From Gordius sp. MW1 (lineage: Eukaryota; Nematomorpha; Gordioida; Gordea; Gordiidae), in NCBI GenBank assembly GCA_964036665.1, contig CAXIYB010000001.1:1116001-1180000 (forward strand): 64,000 bases of DNA, in the 5' to 3' direction. The notes beneath the pieces were generated by a model. That model saw nothing but the letters and a program-made list of their open reading frames with translations, searched no databases and was not told the origin of the DNA. Position numbers and translations under genes: made by a program. This document shows positions 12,650 through 25,533 of this stretch, one piece after another. Position 1 is the first letter of the stretch; every line of letters starts with the position of its first letter.

Positions 12650-13482
12650 CCCCCCCCCTCACTACGCTACTGGGTAAAACATACGTTCAATTTCACATAA
12701 TTTTTAATTTTATGACAACGCATTTATTCATTGTTTTTTTAGTTTCCTCCAATGAATCTTAGAATTTACAATACATCATAATTTTGGCCATATTTTTCAA
12801 TCAAAGATTTAGTACTTACAACCATGGTTTCAGATATACATCGGCAAATTTCAACAAAAAATATGTAATTCTCTTTATAATCAAAAATTATTAACTTAAA
12901 AAAAATCTAAATTAAAACAAATAATAGATGGCGGTATAAAAGATTGAACTTAAGACTTCATATAGCTTCGAAATATGATGAAGACGAATAATAAAAGTAA
13001 AATTATGTGTAAAATGTAAAAATAATGATTTATTTATTTGTGTATACCACATTTAAAGATCCATAAAATAAATTTGGCACAATCATTCTTAGCCACCATG
13101 AATTAGATATGCAAAATATCCTTATATATAGCTATCTTCTACATATATATGTATGTATACAATGTATTTATGTATGTTGCAATGTATTTATGTATGCAAT
13201 GTATGTATGTATGTACTAAGGTATGTATGTACGTATGTAATGTATTTATGTATGTATGCAATGTGTTTATGTATGTATGTATGCATGTTGGGCGCGGGCC
13301 CAAATTTTTATTCACGGCCATGTAATGTATTTATGTATGTATGCAATGTGTTTATGTATGCATGTTGGGCGCGGGCCCAAATTTTTATTCACGGCCCGCC
13401 CACTCACGGTGGTATTAAAAAAAAATTCACGCCCACTCACGCTTCTTCTTCTTCTTTATCGTGTTGAAAATCCCACAGACGG
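12650..13482 (+). repeat. Linker block L5
   Basis: It has 9 C, a TATA-like box at 12935-12942, the CAT variant and two GC-hairpin modules. It precedes a type-A array, as L1 and L7 do. Confidence 0.93.
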
Positions 13483-15455
13483 TTGATATTCGATAAATTT
13501 CTGTCTAAATTTTTTGATTATTTTTAAATTTTTGTCTAAATTTGTTGATATTCGATAAATTTCTGTCTAAATTTTTTGATTATTTTTAAATTTTTGTCTA
13601 AATTGGTGGATATTCTATAAATTTCTGTCTAAATTTTTTGATTATTTTTATATTTTTGTGTAAATTTGTGGATATTCTATAAATTTCTGTCTAAATTTTT
13701 TGATTATTTTTAATTTTTGTCTAAATTTGTGTATATTCTATAAATTTCTGTCTAAATTTTTTGATTCTTTATTTCTCTCTAAATTTGAAAATATTCTATA
13801 AATTTCTGTCAAAATTTGTGGATATTCCATAAATTTCTGTCTGAATTTTTTGATTATTTTTAAATTTTTGTCTAAATTTGTGGATATTCTATAAATTTCT
13901 CTCTAAATTTGTGGATATTCTATAAATTTCTGTCTAAATTTGTGGATATTCGATAAAGTTCTGTCTAAATTTGTGGATATTCTATAAATTTCTCTCTAAA
14001 TTTGTGGATATTCTATAAATTTCTGTCTAAATTTGTGGATATTCGATAAATTTCTGTCTAAATTTTTTGATTATTTTTAAATTTCTCTCTAAATTTGTGG
14101 ATATTCTATAAATTTCTCTCTAAATTTGTGGATATTCTATAAATTTCTGTCTAAATTTGTGGATATTCGATAAATTTCTGTCTAAATATGTTGATTATTT
14201 TTAAATTTTTGTCTAAATTTGTGGATATTCTATAAATTTCTGTCTAAATTTTTTGATTCTTTATAAATTTCTCTCTAAATTTGTGGATATTCTATAAATT
14301 TCTGTCTAAATTTGTGGATATTCGATAAATTTCTGTCTAACTTTGTGGATATTCGATAAATTTCTGTCTAAATTTTTTTGATTATTTTTAAATTTCTCTC
14401 TAAATTTGTGGATATTCTATAAATTTCTCTCTAAATTTGTGATTTTTTTATAAATTTCTGTCTAAATTTTTTGATTATTTTTAATTTTGTCTAAATTTGT
14501 GGATATTCTATAAATTTCTGTCTAAATTTTTTGATTCTTTATAAATTTCTCTCTAAATTTGACAATATTCTATAAATTTCTGTCTAAATTTGTGGATATT
14601 CGATAAATTTCTGTCTAAATTTTTTGATTATTTTTAAATTTTTGTCTAAATTTGTGGATATTCTATAAATTTCTGTCTAAATTTTTTGATTCTTTATAAA
14701 TTTCTCTCTAAATTTGTGGATATTCTATAAATTTCTGTCTAAATTTGTGGATATTCGATAAATTTCTGTCTAACTTTGTGGATATTCGATAAATTCCTGT
14801 CTAAATTTTTTTGATTATTTTTAAATTTCTCTCTAAATTTGTGGATATTCTATAAATTTCTCTCTAAATTTGTGGTTTTTTTATAAATTTCTGTATAAAT
14901 TTTTTGATTATTTTTAATTTTTGTCTAAATTTGTGGATATTCTATAAATTTCTGTCTAAATTTTTTGATTCTTTATAAAATTTCTCTCTAAATTTGACAA
15001 TATTCTATAAATTTCTGTCTAAATTTGTGGATATTCGATAAATTTCTGTCTAAATTTGTGGATATTCGATAAATTTCTGTCTAAATTTTTTGATTATTTT
15101 TAAATTTTTGTCTAAATTTGTGGATATTCTATAAATTTCTGTCGAAATTTGTGGATATTCGATAAAGTTCTGTCTAAATTTGTGGATATTCTATAAATTT
15201 CTCTCTAAATTTGTGGATATTCTATAAAGTCTGTCTAAATTTGTGGATATTCGATAAATTTCTGTCTAAATTTTTTGATTATTTTTAAATTTTTGTCTAA
15301 ATTTGTGGATATTCTATAAATTTCTGTCTAAATATTTTGATTCTTTAGAAATTTCTCTCTAAATTTGTGGATATTCTATAAATTTCTGTCTAAATTTGTG
15401 GATATTAGATAAATTTCTGTCTAAATTTTTAATATTTCTCTGTTTATCTATAAAT
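13483..15455 (+). repeat. 31-bp satellite array A2 (type A, 1973 bp)
   Basis: It is collinear with A1, sharing ATTGGTGGATATTC, GTCAAAATTTG, AAATTCCTGTC and TATAAAGTCTGTC. It differs from A1 at isolated positions such as GTGATTTTTTTATAAATT near 14440. Confidence 0.93.
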
Positions 15456-16291
15456 CCCCCCCCCCCCTCACTACGCTACTGGGTAAAACATACGTTCAAT
15501 TTCACATAATTTTTAATTTTATGACAACGCATTTATTCATTGTTTTTTTAGTTTCCTCCAATGAATCTTAGAATTTACAATACATCAGAATTTTGGCCAT
15601 ATTTTTCAATCAAAGATTTAGTACTTACAACCATGGTTTCAGATATACATCGGCAAATTTCAACAAAAAATATGTAATTCTCTTTATAATCAAAAATTAT
15701 TAACTTAAAAAAAATCTAAATTAAAACAAATAATAGATGGCGGTATAAAAGATTGAACTTAAGACTTCATATAGCTTCGAAATATGATGAAGACGAATAA
15801 TAAAAGTAAAATTATGTGTAAAATGTAAAAATAATGATTTATTTATTTGTGTATACCACATTTAAAGATCCATAAAATAAATTTGGCACAATCATTCTTA
15901 GCCACCATGAATTAGATATGCAAAATATCCTTATATATAGCTATCTTCTACATATATATGTATGTATACAATGTATTTATGTATGTTGCAATGTATTTAT
16001 GTATGCAATGTATGTATGTATGTACTAAGGTATGTATGTACGTATGTAATGTATTTATGTATGTATGCAATGTGTTTATGTATGTATGTATGCATGTTGG
16101 GCGCGGGCCCAAATTTTTATTCACGGCCATGTAATGTATTTATGTATGTATGCAATGTGTTTATGTATGCATGTTGGGCGCGGGCCCAAATTTTTATTCA
16201 CGGCCCGCCCACTCACGGTGGTATTAAAAAAAAATTCACGCCCACTCACGCTTCTTCTTCTTCTTTATCGTGTTGAAAATCCCACAGACGG
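15456..16291 (+). repeat. Linker block L6
   Basis: It has the longest C tract in the window (12 C), a TATA-like box at 15744-15751, and the CAG variant (ACATCAGAATTTTGG) shared with L2 and L9. Confidence 0.93.
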
Positions 16292-18229
16292 TTGATATTC
16301 GATAAATTTCTGTCTAAATTTTTTGATTATTTTTAAATTTTTGTCTAAATTTGTTGATATTCTATAAATTTCTGTCTAAATTTTTTGATTATTTTTATAT
16401 TTTTGTGTAAATTTGTGGATATTCTATAAATTTCTGTCTAAATTTTTTGATTATTTTTAATTTTTGTCTAAATTTGTGTATATTCTATAAATTTCTGTCT
16501 AAATTTTTTGATTCTTTATTTCTCTCTAAATTTGAAAATATTCTATAAATTTCTGTCTAAATTTGTTGATATTCCATAAATTTCTGTCTGAATTTGTGGA
16601 TATTCTATAAATTTCTGTCTAAATTTGTGGATATTCGATAAATTTCTGTCTAAATTTGTAAATATTCCATAAATTTCTGTCTAAATTTGTGGATATTCTA
16701 TAAATTTCTGTCTAAATTTGTGGATATTCTATAAATTTCTGTCTAAATTTGTGGATATTCGATAAAGTTCTGTCTAAATTTGTGGATATTCTATAAATTT
16801 CTCTCTAAATTTGTGGATATTCTATAAATTTCTGTCTAAATTTGTGGATATTCGATAAATTTCTGTCTAAATTTTTTGATTATTTTTAAATTTCTCTCTA
16901 AATTTGTGGATATTCTATAAATTTCTCTCTAAATTTGTGGATATTCTATAAATTTCTGTCTAAATTTGTGGATATTCGATAAAGTTCTGTCTAAATTTGT
17001 GGATATTCTATAAATTTCTCTCTAAATTTGTGGATATTCTATAAATTTCTGTTTAAATTTGTGGATATTCGATAAATTTCTGTCTAAATTTTTTGATTAT
17101 TTTTAAATTTCTCTCTAAATTTGTGGATATTCTATAAATTTCTCTCTAAATTTGTGGATATTCTATAAATTTCTGTCTAAATTTGTGGATATTCGATAAA
17201 TTTCTGTCTAAATTTGTTGATTATTTTTAAATTTTTGTCTAAATTTGTGTATTCTATAAATTTCTGTCTAAATTTTTTGATTCTTTATAAATTTCTCTCT
17301 AAATTTGTGGATATTCTATAAATTTCTGTCTAAATTTGTGGATATTCGATAAATTTCTGTCTAACTTTGTGGATATTCGATAAATTTCTGTCTAAATTTT
17401 TTTGATTATTTTTAAATTTCTCTCTAAATTTGTGGATATTCTATAAATTTCTCTCTAAATTTGTGTTTTTTTTTATAAATTTCTGTCTAAATTTTTTGAT
17501 TATTTTTAATTTTGTCTAAATTTGTGGATATTCTATAAATTTCTGTCTAAATTTTTTGATTCTTTATAAATTTCTCTCTAAATTTGACAATATTCTATAA
17601 ATTTCTGTCTAAATTTGTGGATATTCGATAAATTTCTGTCTAAATTTGTGGATATTCGATAAATTTCTGTCTAAATTTTTTGATTATTTTTAAATTTTTG
17701 TCTAAATTTGTGGAAATTCTATAAATTTCTGTCGAAATTTGTGGATATTCGATAAAGTTCTGTCTAAATTTGTGGATATTCTATAAATTTCTCTCTAAAT
17801 TTGTGGATATTCTATAAATTCTGTCTAAATTTGTGGATATTCGATAAATTTCTGTCTAAATTTTTTGATTATTTTTAAATTTTTGTCTAAATTTGTGGAT
17901 ATTCTATAAATTTCTTTCTAAATTGTTTGATTCTTTGTAAATTTCTGTCTAAATTTGTGGATATTCTATAAATTTCTGTCTAAATTTTTTGATTCTTTAT
18001 AAATTTCTCTCTAAATTTGTGGATATTCTATAAATTTCTGTCTAAATTTTTTGATTTTATAAATTTCTCTCTAAATTTGTGGATATTCTATAAATTTCTG
18101 TCTAAATATTTTGATTCTTTAGAAATTTCTCTCTAAATTTGTGGATATTCTATAAATTTCTGTCTAAATTTGTGGATATTAGATAAATTTCTGTCTAAAT
18201 TTTTAATATTTCTCTGTTTATCTATAAAT
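16292..18229 (+). repeat. 31-bp satellite array B4 (type B, 1938 bp)
   Basis: Same length and landmark order as B1-B3. A few private substitutions occur, for example AATTTGTTGATATTCC near 16562 and TTTGTGTTTTTTTTTATAAA near 17460. Confidence 0.93.
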
Positions 18230-19063
18230 CCCCCCCCCCTCACTACGCTACTGGGTAAAACATACGTTCAATTTCACATAATTTTTAATTTTATGACAAC
18301 GCATTTATTCATTGTTTTTTTAGTTTCCTCCAATGAATCTTAGAATTTACAATACATCATAATTTTGGCCATATTTTTCAATCAAAGATTTAGTACTTAC
18401 AACCATGGTTTCAGATATACATCGGCAAATTTCAACAAAAAATATGTAATTCTCTTTATAATCAAAAATTATTAACTTAAAAAAAATCTAAATTAAAACA
18501 AATAATAGATGGCGGTATAAAAGATTGAACTTAAGACTTCATATAGCTTCGAAATATGATGAAGACGAATAATAAAAGTAAAATTATGTGTAAAATGTAA
18601 AAATAATGATTTATTTATTTGTGTATACCACATTTAAAGATCCATAAAATAAATTTGGCACAATCATTCTTAGCCACCATGAATTAGATATGCAAAATAT
18701 CCTTATATATAGCTATCTTCTACATATATATGTATGTATACAATGTATTTATGTATGTTGCAATGTATTTATGTATGCAATGTATGTATGTATGTACTAA
18801 GGTATGTATGTACGTATGTAATGTATTTATGTATGTATGCAATGTGTTTATGTATGTATGTATGCATGTTGGGCGCGGGCCCAAATTTTTATTCACGGCC
18901 ATGTAATGTATTTATGTATGTATGCAATGTGTTTATGTATGCATGTTGGGCGCGGGCCCAAATTTTTATTCACGGCCCGCCCACTCACGGTGGTATTAAA
19001 AAAAAATTCACGCCCACTCACGCTTCTTCTTCTTCTTTATCGTGTTGAAAATCCCACAGACGG
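18230..19063 (+). repeat. Linker block L7
   Basis: It has 10 C, a TATA-like box at 18516-18523, and the CAT variant. It leads into the rearranged type-A array A3. Confidence 0.93.
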
Positions 19064-21031
19064 TTGATATTCGATAAATTTCTGTCTAAATTTTTTGATT
19101 ATTTTTAAATTTTTGTCTAAATTTGTTGATATTCGATAAATTTCTGTCTAAATTTTTTGATTATTTTTAAATTTTTGTCTAAATTGGTGGATATTCTATA
19201 AATTTCTGTCTAAATTTTTTGATTATTTTTATATTTTTGTGTAAATTTGTGGATATTCTATAAATTTCTGTCTAAATTTTTTGATTATTTTTAATTTTTG
19301 TCTAAATTTGTGTATATTCTATAAATTTCTGTCTAAATTTTTTGATTCTTTATTTCTCTCTAAATTTGAAAATATTCTATAAATTTCTGTCAAAATTTGT
19401 GGATATTCCATAAATTTCTGTCTGAATTTTTTGATTATTTTTAAATTTTTGTCTAAATTTGTGGATATTCTATAAATTTCTCTCTAAATTTGTGGATATT
19501 CTATAAATTTCTGTCTAAATTTGTGGATATTCGATAAAGTTCTGTCTAAATTTGTGGATATTCTATAAATTTCTCTCTAAATTTGTGGATATTCTATAAA
19601 TTTCTGTCTAAATTTGTGGATATTCGATAAATTTCTGTCTAAATTTTTTGATTATTTTTAAATTTCTCTCTAAATTTGTGGATATTCTATAAATTTCTCT
19701 CTAAATTTGTGGATATTCTATAAATTTCTGTCTAAATTTGTGGATATTCGATAAATTTCTGTCTAAATATGTTGATTATTTTTAAATTTTTGTCTAAATT
19801 TGTGGATATTCTATAAATTTCTGTCTAAATTTTTTGATTCTTTATAAATTTCTCTCTAAATTTGTGGATATTCTATAAATTTCTGTCTAAATTTGTGGAT
19901 ATTCGATAAATTTCTGTCTAACTTTGTGGATATTCGATAAATTTCTGTCTAAATTTTTTTGATTATTTTTAAATTTCTCTCTAAATTTGTGGATATTCTA
20001 TAAATTTCTCTCTAAATTTGTGATTTTTTTATAAATTTCTGTCTAAATTTTTTGATTATTTTTAATTTTGTCTAAATTTGTGGATATTCTATAAATTTCT
20101 GTCTAAATTTTTTGATTCTTTATAAATTTCTCTCTAAATTTGACAATATTCTATAAATTTCTGTCTAAATTTGTGGATATTCTATAAATTTCTGTCTAAA
20201 TTTTTTGATTATTTTTAATTTTTGTCTAAATTTGTGTATATTCTATAAATTTCTGTCTAAATTTTTTGATTCTTTATTTCTCTCTAAATTTGAAAATATT
20301 CTATAAATTTCTGTCTAAATTTGTGGATATTCGATAAATTTCTGTCTAAATTTGTGGATATTCGATAAATTTCTGTCTAAATTTTTTGATTATTTTTAAA
20401 TTTTTGTCTAAATTTGTGGATATTCTATAAATTTCTGTCGAAATTTGTGGATATTCGATAAAGTTCTGTCTAAATTTGTGGATATTCTATAAATTTCTCT
20501 CTAAATTTGTGGATATTCTATAAATTTCTGTCTAAATTTGTGGATATTCGATAAATTTCTGTCTAAATTTTTTGATTATTTTTAAATTTCTCTCTAAATT
20601 TGTGGATATTCTATAAATTTCTCTCTAAATTTGTGGATATTCTATAAATTTCTGTCTAAATTTGTGGATATTCGATAAATTTCTGTCTAAATTTGTTGAT
20701 TATTTTTAAATTTTTGTCTAAATTTGTGGATATTCTATAAATTTCTGTCTAAATTTTTTGATTCTTTATAAATTTCTCTCTAAATTTGTGGATATTCTAT
20801 AAATTTCTGTCTAAATTTGTGGATATTCGATAAATTTCTGTCTAACTTTTTTGATTATTTTTAAATTTTTGTCTAAATTTGTGGATATTCTATAAATTTC
20901 TGTCTAAATATTTTGATTCTTTAGAAATTTCTCTCTAAATTTGTGGATATTCTATAAATTTCTGTCTAAATTTGTGGATATTAGATAAATTTCTGTCTAA
21001 ATTTTTAATATTTCTCTGTTTATTTATAAAT
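19064..21031 (+). repeat. 31-bp satellite array A3 (rearranged type A, 1968 bp)
   Basis: It begins as type A (ATTGGTGGATATTC, GTCAAAATTTG) and stays collinear with A2 to about 20160. From there it carries a second copy of monomers normally found near the array start (TTTGTGTATATTC, TTTATTTCTCTC, TTTGAAAATATTC), then a different end. The terminal TATTTATAAA differs from TATCTATAAA elsewhere. This looks like an out-of-register exchange product. Confidence 0.85.
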
Positions 21032-21863
21032 CCCCCCCCTCACTACGCTACTGGGTAAAACATACGTTCAATTTCACATAATTTTTAATTTTATGACAAC
21101 GCATTTATTCATTGTTTTTTTAGTTTCCTCCAATGAATCTTAGAATTTACAATACATCATAATTTTGGCCATATTTTTCAATCAAAGATTTAGTACTTAC
21201 AACCATGGTTTCAGATATACATCGGCAAATTTCAACAAAAAATATGTAATTCTCTTTATAATCAAAAATTATTAACTTAAAAAAAATCTAAATTAAAACA
21301 AATAATAGATGGCGGTATAAAAGATTGAACTTAAGACTTCATATAGCTTCGAAATATGATGAAGACGAATAATAAAAGTAAAATTATGTGTAAAATGTAA
21401 AAATAATGATTTATTTATTTGTGTATACCACATTTAAAGATCCATAAAATAAATTTGGCACAATCATTCTTAGCCACCATGAATTAGATATGCAAAATAT
21501 CCTTATATATAGCTATCTTCTACATATATATGTATGTATACAATGTATTTATGTATGTTGCAATGTATTTATGTATGCAATGTATGTATGTATGTACTAA
21601 GGTATGTATGTACGTATGTAATGTATTTATGTATGTATGCAATGTGTTTATGTATGTATGTATGCATGTTGGGCGCGGGCCCAAATTTTTATTCACGGCC
21701 ATGTAATGTATTTATGTATGTATGCAATGTGTTTATGTATGCATGTTGGGCGCGGGCCCAAATTTTTATTCACGGCCCGCCCACTCACGGTGGTATTAAA
21801 AAAAAATTCACGCCCACTCACGCTTCTTCTTCTTCTTTATCGTGTTGAAAATCCCACAGACGG
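21032..21863 (+). repeat. Linker block L8
   Basis: It has the shortest left-arm C tract (8 C) and a TATA-like box at 21316-21323. It carries the CAT variant although it follows an A-type array, consistent with A3 being recombinant at its 3' end. Confidence 0.93.
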
Positions 21864-23589
21864 TTGATATTCGATAAATTTCTGTCTAAATTTTTTGATT
21901 ATTTTTAAATTTTTGTCTAAATTTGTTGATATTCTATAAATTTCTGTCTAAATTTTTTGATTATTTTTATATTTTTGTGTAAATTTGTGGATATTCTATA
22001 AATTTCTGTCTAAATTTTTTGATTATTTTTAATTTTTGTCTAAATTTGTGTATATTCTATAAATTTCTGTCTAAATTTTTTGATTCTTTATTTCTCTCTA
22101 AATTTGAAAATATTCTATAAATTTCTGTCTAAATTTGTGGATATTCCATAAATTTCTGTCTGAATTTGTGGATATTCTATAAATTTCTGTCTAAATTTGT
22201 GGATATTCGATAAATTTCTGTCTAAATTTGTGGATATTCCATAAATTTCTGTCTGAATTTTTTGATTATTTTTAAATTTTTGTCTAAATTTGTGGATATT
22301 CTATAAAGTTCTGTCTAAATTTGTGGATATTCTATAAATTTCTGTCTAAATTTGTGGATATTCTATAAATTTCTCTCTAAATTTGTGGATATTCTATAAA
22401 TTTCTGTCTAAATTTGTGGATATTAGATAAATTTCTGTCTAAATTTTTTGATTATTTTTAAATTTTTGTCTAAATTTGTGGATATTCTATAAATTTGTGT
22501 CTAAACTTTTTGATTCTTTATAAATTTCTGTCTAAATTTGTGGATATTCTATAAATTTCTGTCTTAATTTTTTGATTCTTTATAAATTTCTCTCTAAATT
22601 TGTGGATATTCTATAAATTTCTGTCTAAATTTTTTGATTATTTTTAAATTTCTCTCTAAATTTGTGGATATTCTATAAATTTCTCTCTAAATTTGTGGAT
22701 ATTCTATAAATTTCTGTCTAAATTTGTGGATATTCGATAAATTTCTGTCTAAATTTTTTGATTATTTTTAAATTTTTGTCTAAATTTGTGGATATTCTAT
22801 AAATTTCTGTCTAAATTTTTTGATTCTTTATAAATTTCTCTCTAAATTTGTGGATATTCTATAAATTTCTGTCTAAATTTGTGGATATTCGATAAATTTC
22901 TGTCTAACTTTGTGGATATTCGATAAATTCCTGTCTAAATTTTTTTGATTATTTTTAAATTTCTCTCTAAATTTGTGGATATTCTATAAATTTCTCTCTA
23001 AATTTGTGGTTTTTTTATAAATTTCTGTATAAATTTTTTGATTATTTTTAATTTTTGTCTAAATTTGTGGATATTCTATAAATTTCTGTCTAAATTTTTT
23101 GATTCTTTATAAAATTTCTCTCTAAATTTGACAATATTCTATAAATTTCTGTCTAAATTTGTGGATATTCGATAAATTTCTGTCTAAATTTGTGGATATT
23201 CGATAAATTTCTGTCTAAATTTTTTGATTATTTTTAAATTTTTGTCTAAATTTGTGGATATTCTATAAATTTCTGTCGAAATTTGTGGATATTCGATAAA
23301 GTTCTGTCTAAATTTGTGGATATTCTATAAATTTCTCTCTAAATTTGTGGATATTCTATAAAGTCTGTCTAAATTTGTGGATATTCGATAAATTTCTGTC
23401 TAAATTTTTTGATTATTTTTAAATTTTTGTCTAAATTTGTGGATATTCTATAAATTTCTGTCTAAATATTTTGATTCTTTAGAAATTTCTCTCTAAATTT
23501 GTGGATATTCTATAAATTTCTGTCTAAATTTGTGGATATTAGATAAATTTCTGTCTAAATTTTTAATATTTCTCTGTTTATCTATAAAT
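21864..23589 (+). repeat. 31-bp satellite array C (B/A chimera, 1726 bp)
   Basis: It starts as type B (single TTGATATTCG, TTTTTATATTTTTGTG) and ends as type A (AAATTCCTGTC, CTGTATAAATTTT, TATAAAGTCTGTC). The middle section, about 22210-22640, has its own order, including TTTGTGTCTAAACTTTTTG. The array is 212 bp shorter than type B, so it is best read as a crossover between unlike arrays. Confidence 0.85.
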
Positions 23590-24418
23590 CCCCCCCCCTC
23601 ACTACGCTACTGGGTAAAACATACGTTCAATTTCATATAATTTTTAATTTTATGACAACGCATTTATTCATTGTTTTTTTAGTTTCCTCCAATGAATCTT
23701 AGAATTTACAATACATCAGAATTTTGGCCATATTTTTCATTCAAAGATTTAGTACTTACAACCATGGTTTCAGATATACATCGGCAAATTTCAACAAAAA
23801 ATATGTAATTCTCTTTATAATCAAAAATTATTAACTTAAAAAAAATCTAAATTAAAACAAATAATAGATGGCGGTATAAAAGATTGAACTTAAGACTTTA
23901 TATAGCTTCGAAATATGATGAAGACGAATAATAAAAGTAAAATTATGTGTAAAATGTAAAAATAATGATTTATTTATTTGTGTATACCACATTTAAAGAT
24001 CCATAAAATAAATTTGGCACAATCATTCTTACCATGAATTAGATATGCAAAATATCCTTATATATAGCTATCTTCTACATATATATGTATGTATACAATG
24101 TATTTATGTATGTTGCAATGTATTTATGTATGCAATGTATGTATGTATGTACTAAGGTATGTATGTACGTATGTAATGTATTTATGTATGTATGCAATGT
24201 GTTTATGTATGTATGTATGCATGTTGGGCGCGGGCCCAAATTTTTATTCACGGCCATGTAATGTATTTATGTATGTATGCAATGTGTTTATGTATGCATG
24301 TTGGGCGCGGGCCCAAATTTTTATTCACGGCCCGCCCACTCACGGTGGTATTAAAAAAAAATTCACGCCCACTCACGCTTCTTCTTCTTCTTCATCGTGT
24401 TGAAAATCCCACAGACGG
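23590..24418 (+). repeat. Linker block L9 (most diverged left block)
   Basis: This is the last left-arm block before the spacer. It has a 4-bp deletion (CATTCTTACCATG for CATTCTTAGCCACCATG) and private substitutions: TTTCATATAATT for TTTCACATAATT, TTTTTCATTCAAAG, GACTTTATATAGC, and CTTCTTCATCG for CTTCTTTATCG. There are 9 C, and the TATA-like box is at 23875-23882. Confidence 0.93.
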
Positions 24419-24966
24419 TTGATATTCGATAAATTTCTGTCTAAATTTTTTGATTATTTTTAAATTTTTGTCTAAATTGGTGGATATTCTATAAATTTCT
24501 GTCTAAATTTTTTGATTATTTTTATATTTTTGTGTAAATTTGTGGATATTCTATAAATTTCTGTCTAAATTTTTTGATTATTTTTAATTTTTGTCTAAAT
24601 TTGTGTATATTCTATAAATTTCTGTCTAAATTTTTTGATTCTTTATTTCTCTCTAAATTTGAAAATATTCTATAAATTTCTGTCTAAATTTGTGGATATT
24701 CCATAAATTTCTGTCTGAATTTTTTGATTATTTTTAAATTTTTGTCTAAATTTGTGGATATTCTATAAATTTCTGTCTAAATTTGTGGATATTCTATAAA
24801 TTTCTGTCTAAATTTGTGGATATTCGATAAAGTTCTGTCTAAATTTTTTGATTATTTTTAAATTTTTGTCTAAATTTGTGGATATTCTATAAATTTCTCT
24901 CTAAAGTTGTGGATATTCTATAAATTTCTGTCTAAATTTGTGGATATTCGATAAATTTCTGTCTAA
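24419..24966 (+). repeat. Truncated 31-bp satellite array D at left-arm edge
   Basis: About 18 monomers begin like type A with one dimer missing (a single TTGATATTCG, then ATTGGTGGATATTC). The array stops inside a monomer at CTGTCTAAA, where unrelated sequence starts. Private changes include CTAAAGTTGTGG near 24903. Confidence 0.9.
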
Positions 24967-25250
24967 AAAATATTTTTGTGAATTTTTGCGGTCACAGTGG
25001 TGACAAATGTCATAATCAACAATTTCTATTGAGATTAATATTTTTTTTTAAAATAGACTTATTATATGAATGAAAGATGTTCTACTATTATAAAAAATAT
25101 TTTTGGGAAGATTTGCGGTCACAGTGATGACAAATGTCTTAATCAACATTTTCTATTGAAATTTTTTTTTTTTGAAAATTGCCTTATTATATGACAAAGA
25201 TTTTCTAATATTCGAAAATATATTTTTGAAGATTTGCGGTCAAAAATTGT
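24967..25250 (+). repeat. 122-127-bp tandem repeat, about 2.3 copies
   Basis: The word GCGGTCACAGTG(G/A)TGAC recurs at the same relative place, with GGTCA starting at 24990 and 25117 and a decayed GGTCAAAAATTG at 25239, giving spacings of 127 and 122 bp. Flanking TATTTTTG, ACAAATGTC, AATCAACA and TTTCTATTGA align between copies. GTCAC-AGTG-GTGAC in copy 1 is a small inverted repeat. It is unrelated to the 31-bp satellite and abuts its end. Confidence 0.75.
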
Positions 25251-25251
25251 C

Positions 25252-25533
25252 TTAATATACCATATCAATTAAAATAAATTTTTTTAATTTAACTTCATTT
25301 ACGAAATAAGCTGTATTATTAAATATAATATTAATATGAAATTTTACCAGTTTAAAAAAATTTGCCATCATGGGTAAGTAAGTTTTACTATTTAAGTTAT
25401 TTGGGCATTTAATGGAAAAACTTGGTATTTCCAAAAAGCATATCATGCTATTAATTACTATGCTTTCACAAGGCACCAACACTCTACGTCCTATTGACTT
25501 AGACTTCTCGTTTACAATGCTTATAAGGATCAT
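25252..25533 (-). CDS. Unrecognised open frame, 93 codons, doubtful
   Basis: The minus-strand frame from ATG at 25533 encodes a 93-residue peptide, with internal residues such as SIGRRVLVPCESIVINSMIC and IKCPNNLNSKTYLPMMANFF. It is not low complexity, unlike every other frame in the window, and the composition (Ile, Asn, Lys, Phe) follows the AT-rich base content. The open frame extends 11 codons upstream of the ATG, and a TTTTTGTTACTCAG acceptor-like tract overlaps that extension, so this could be an exon or a decayed transposon gene piece. I recognise no domain. It may equally be a chance frame in AT-rich DNA. Confidence 0.2.
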   Translation of the reverse strand: MILISIVNEKSKSIGRRVLVPCESIVINSMICFLEIPSFSIKCPNNLNSKTYLPMMANFFKLVKFHINIIFNNTAYFVNEVKLKKFILIDMVY

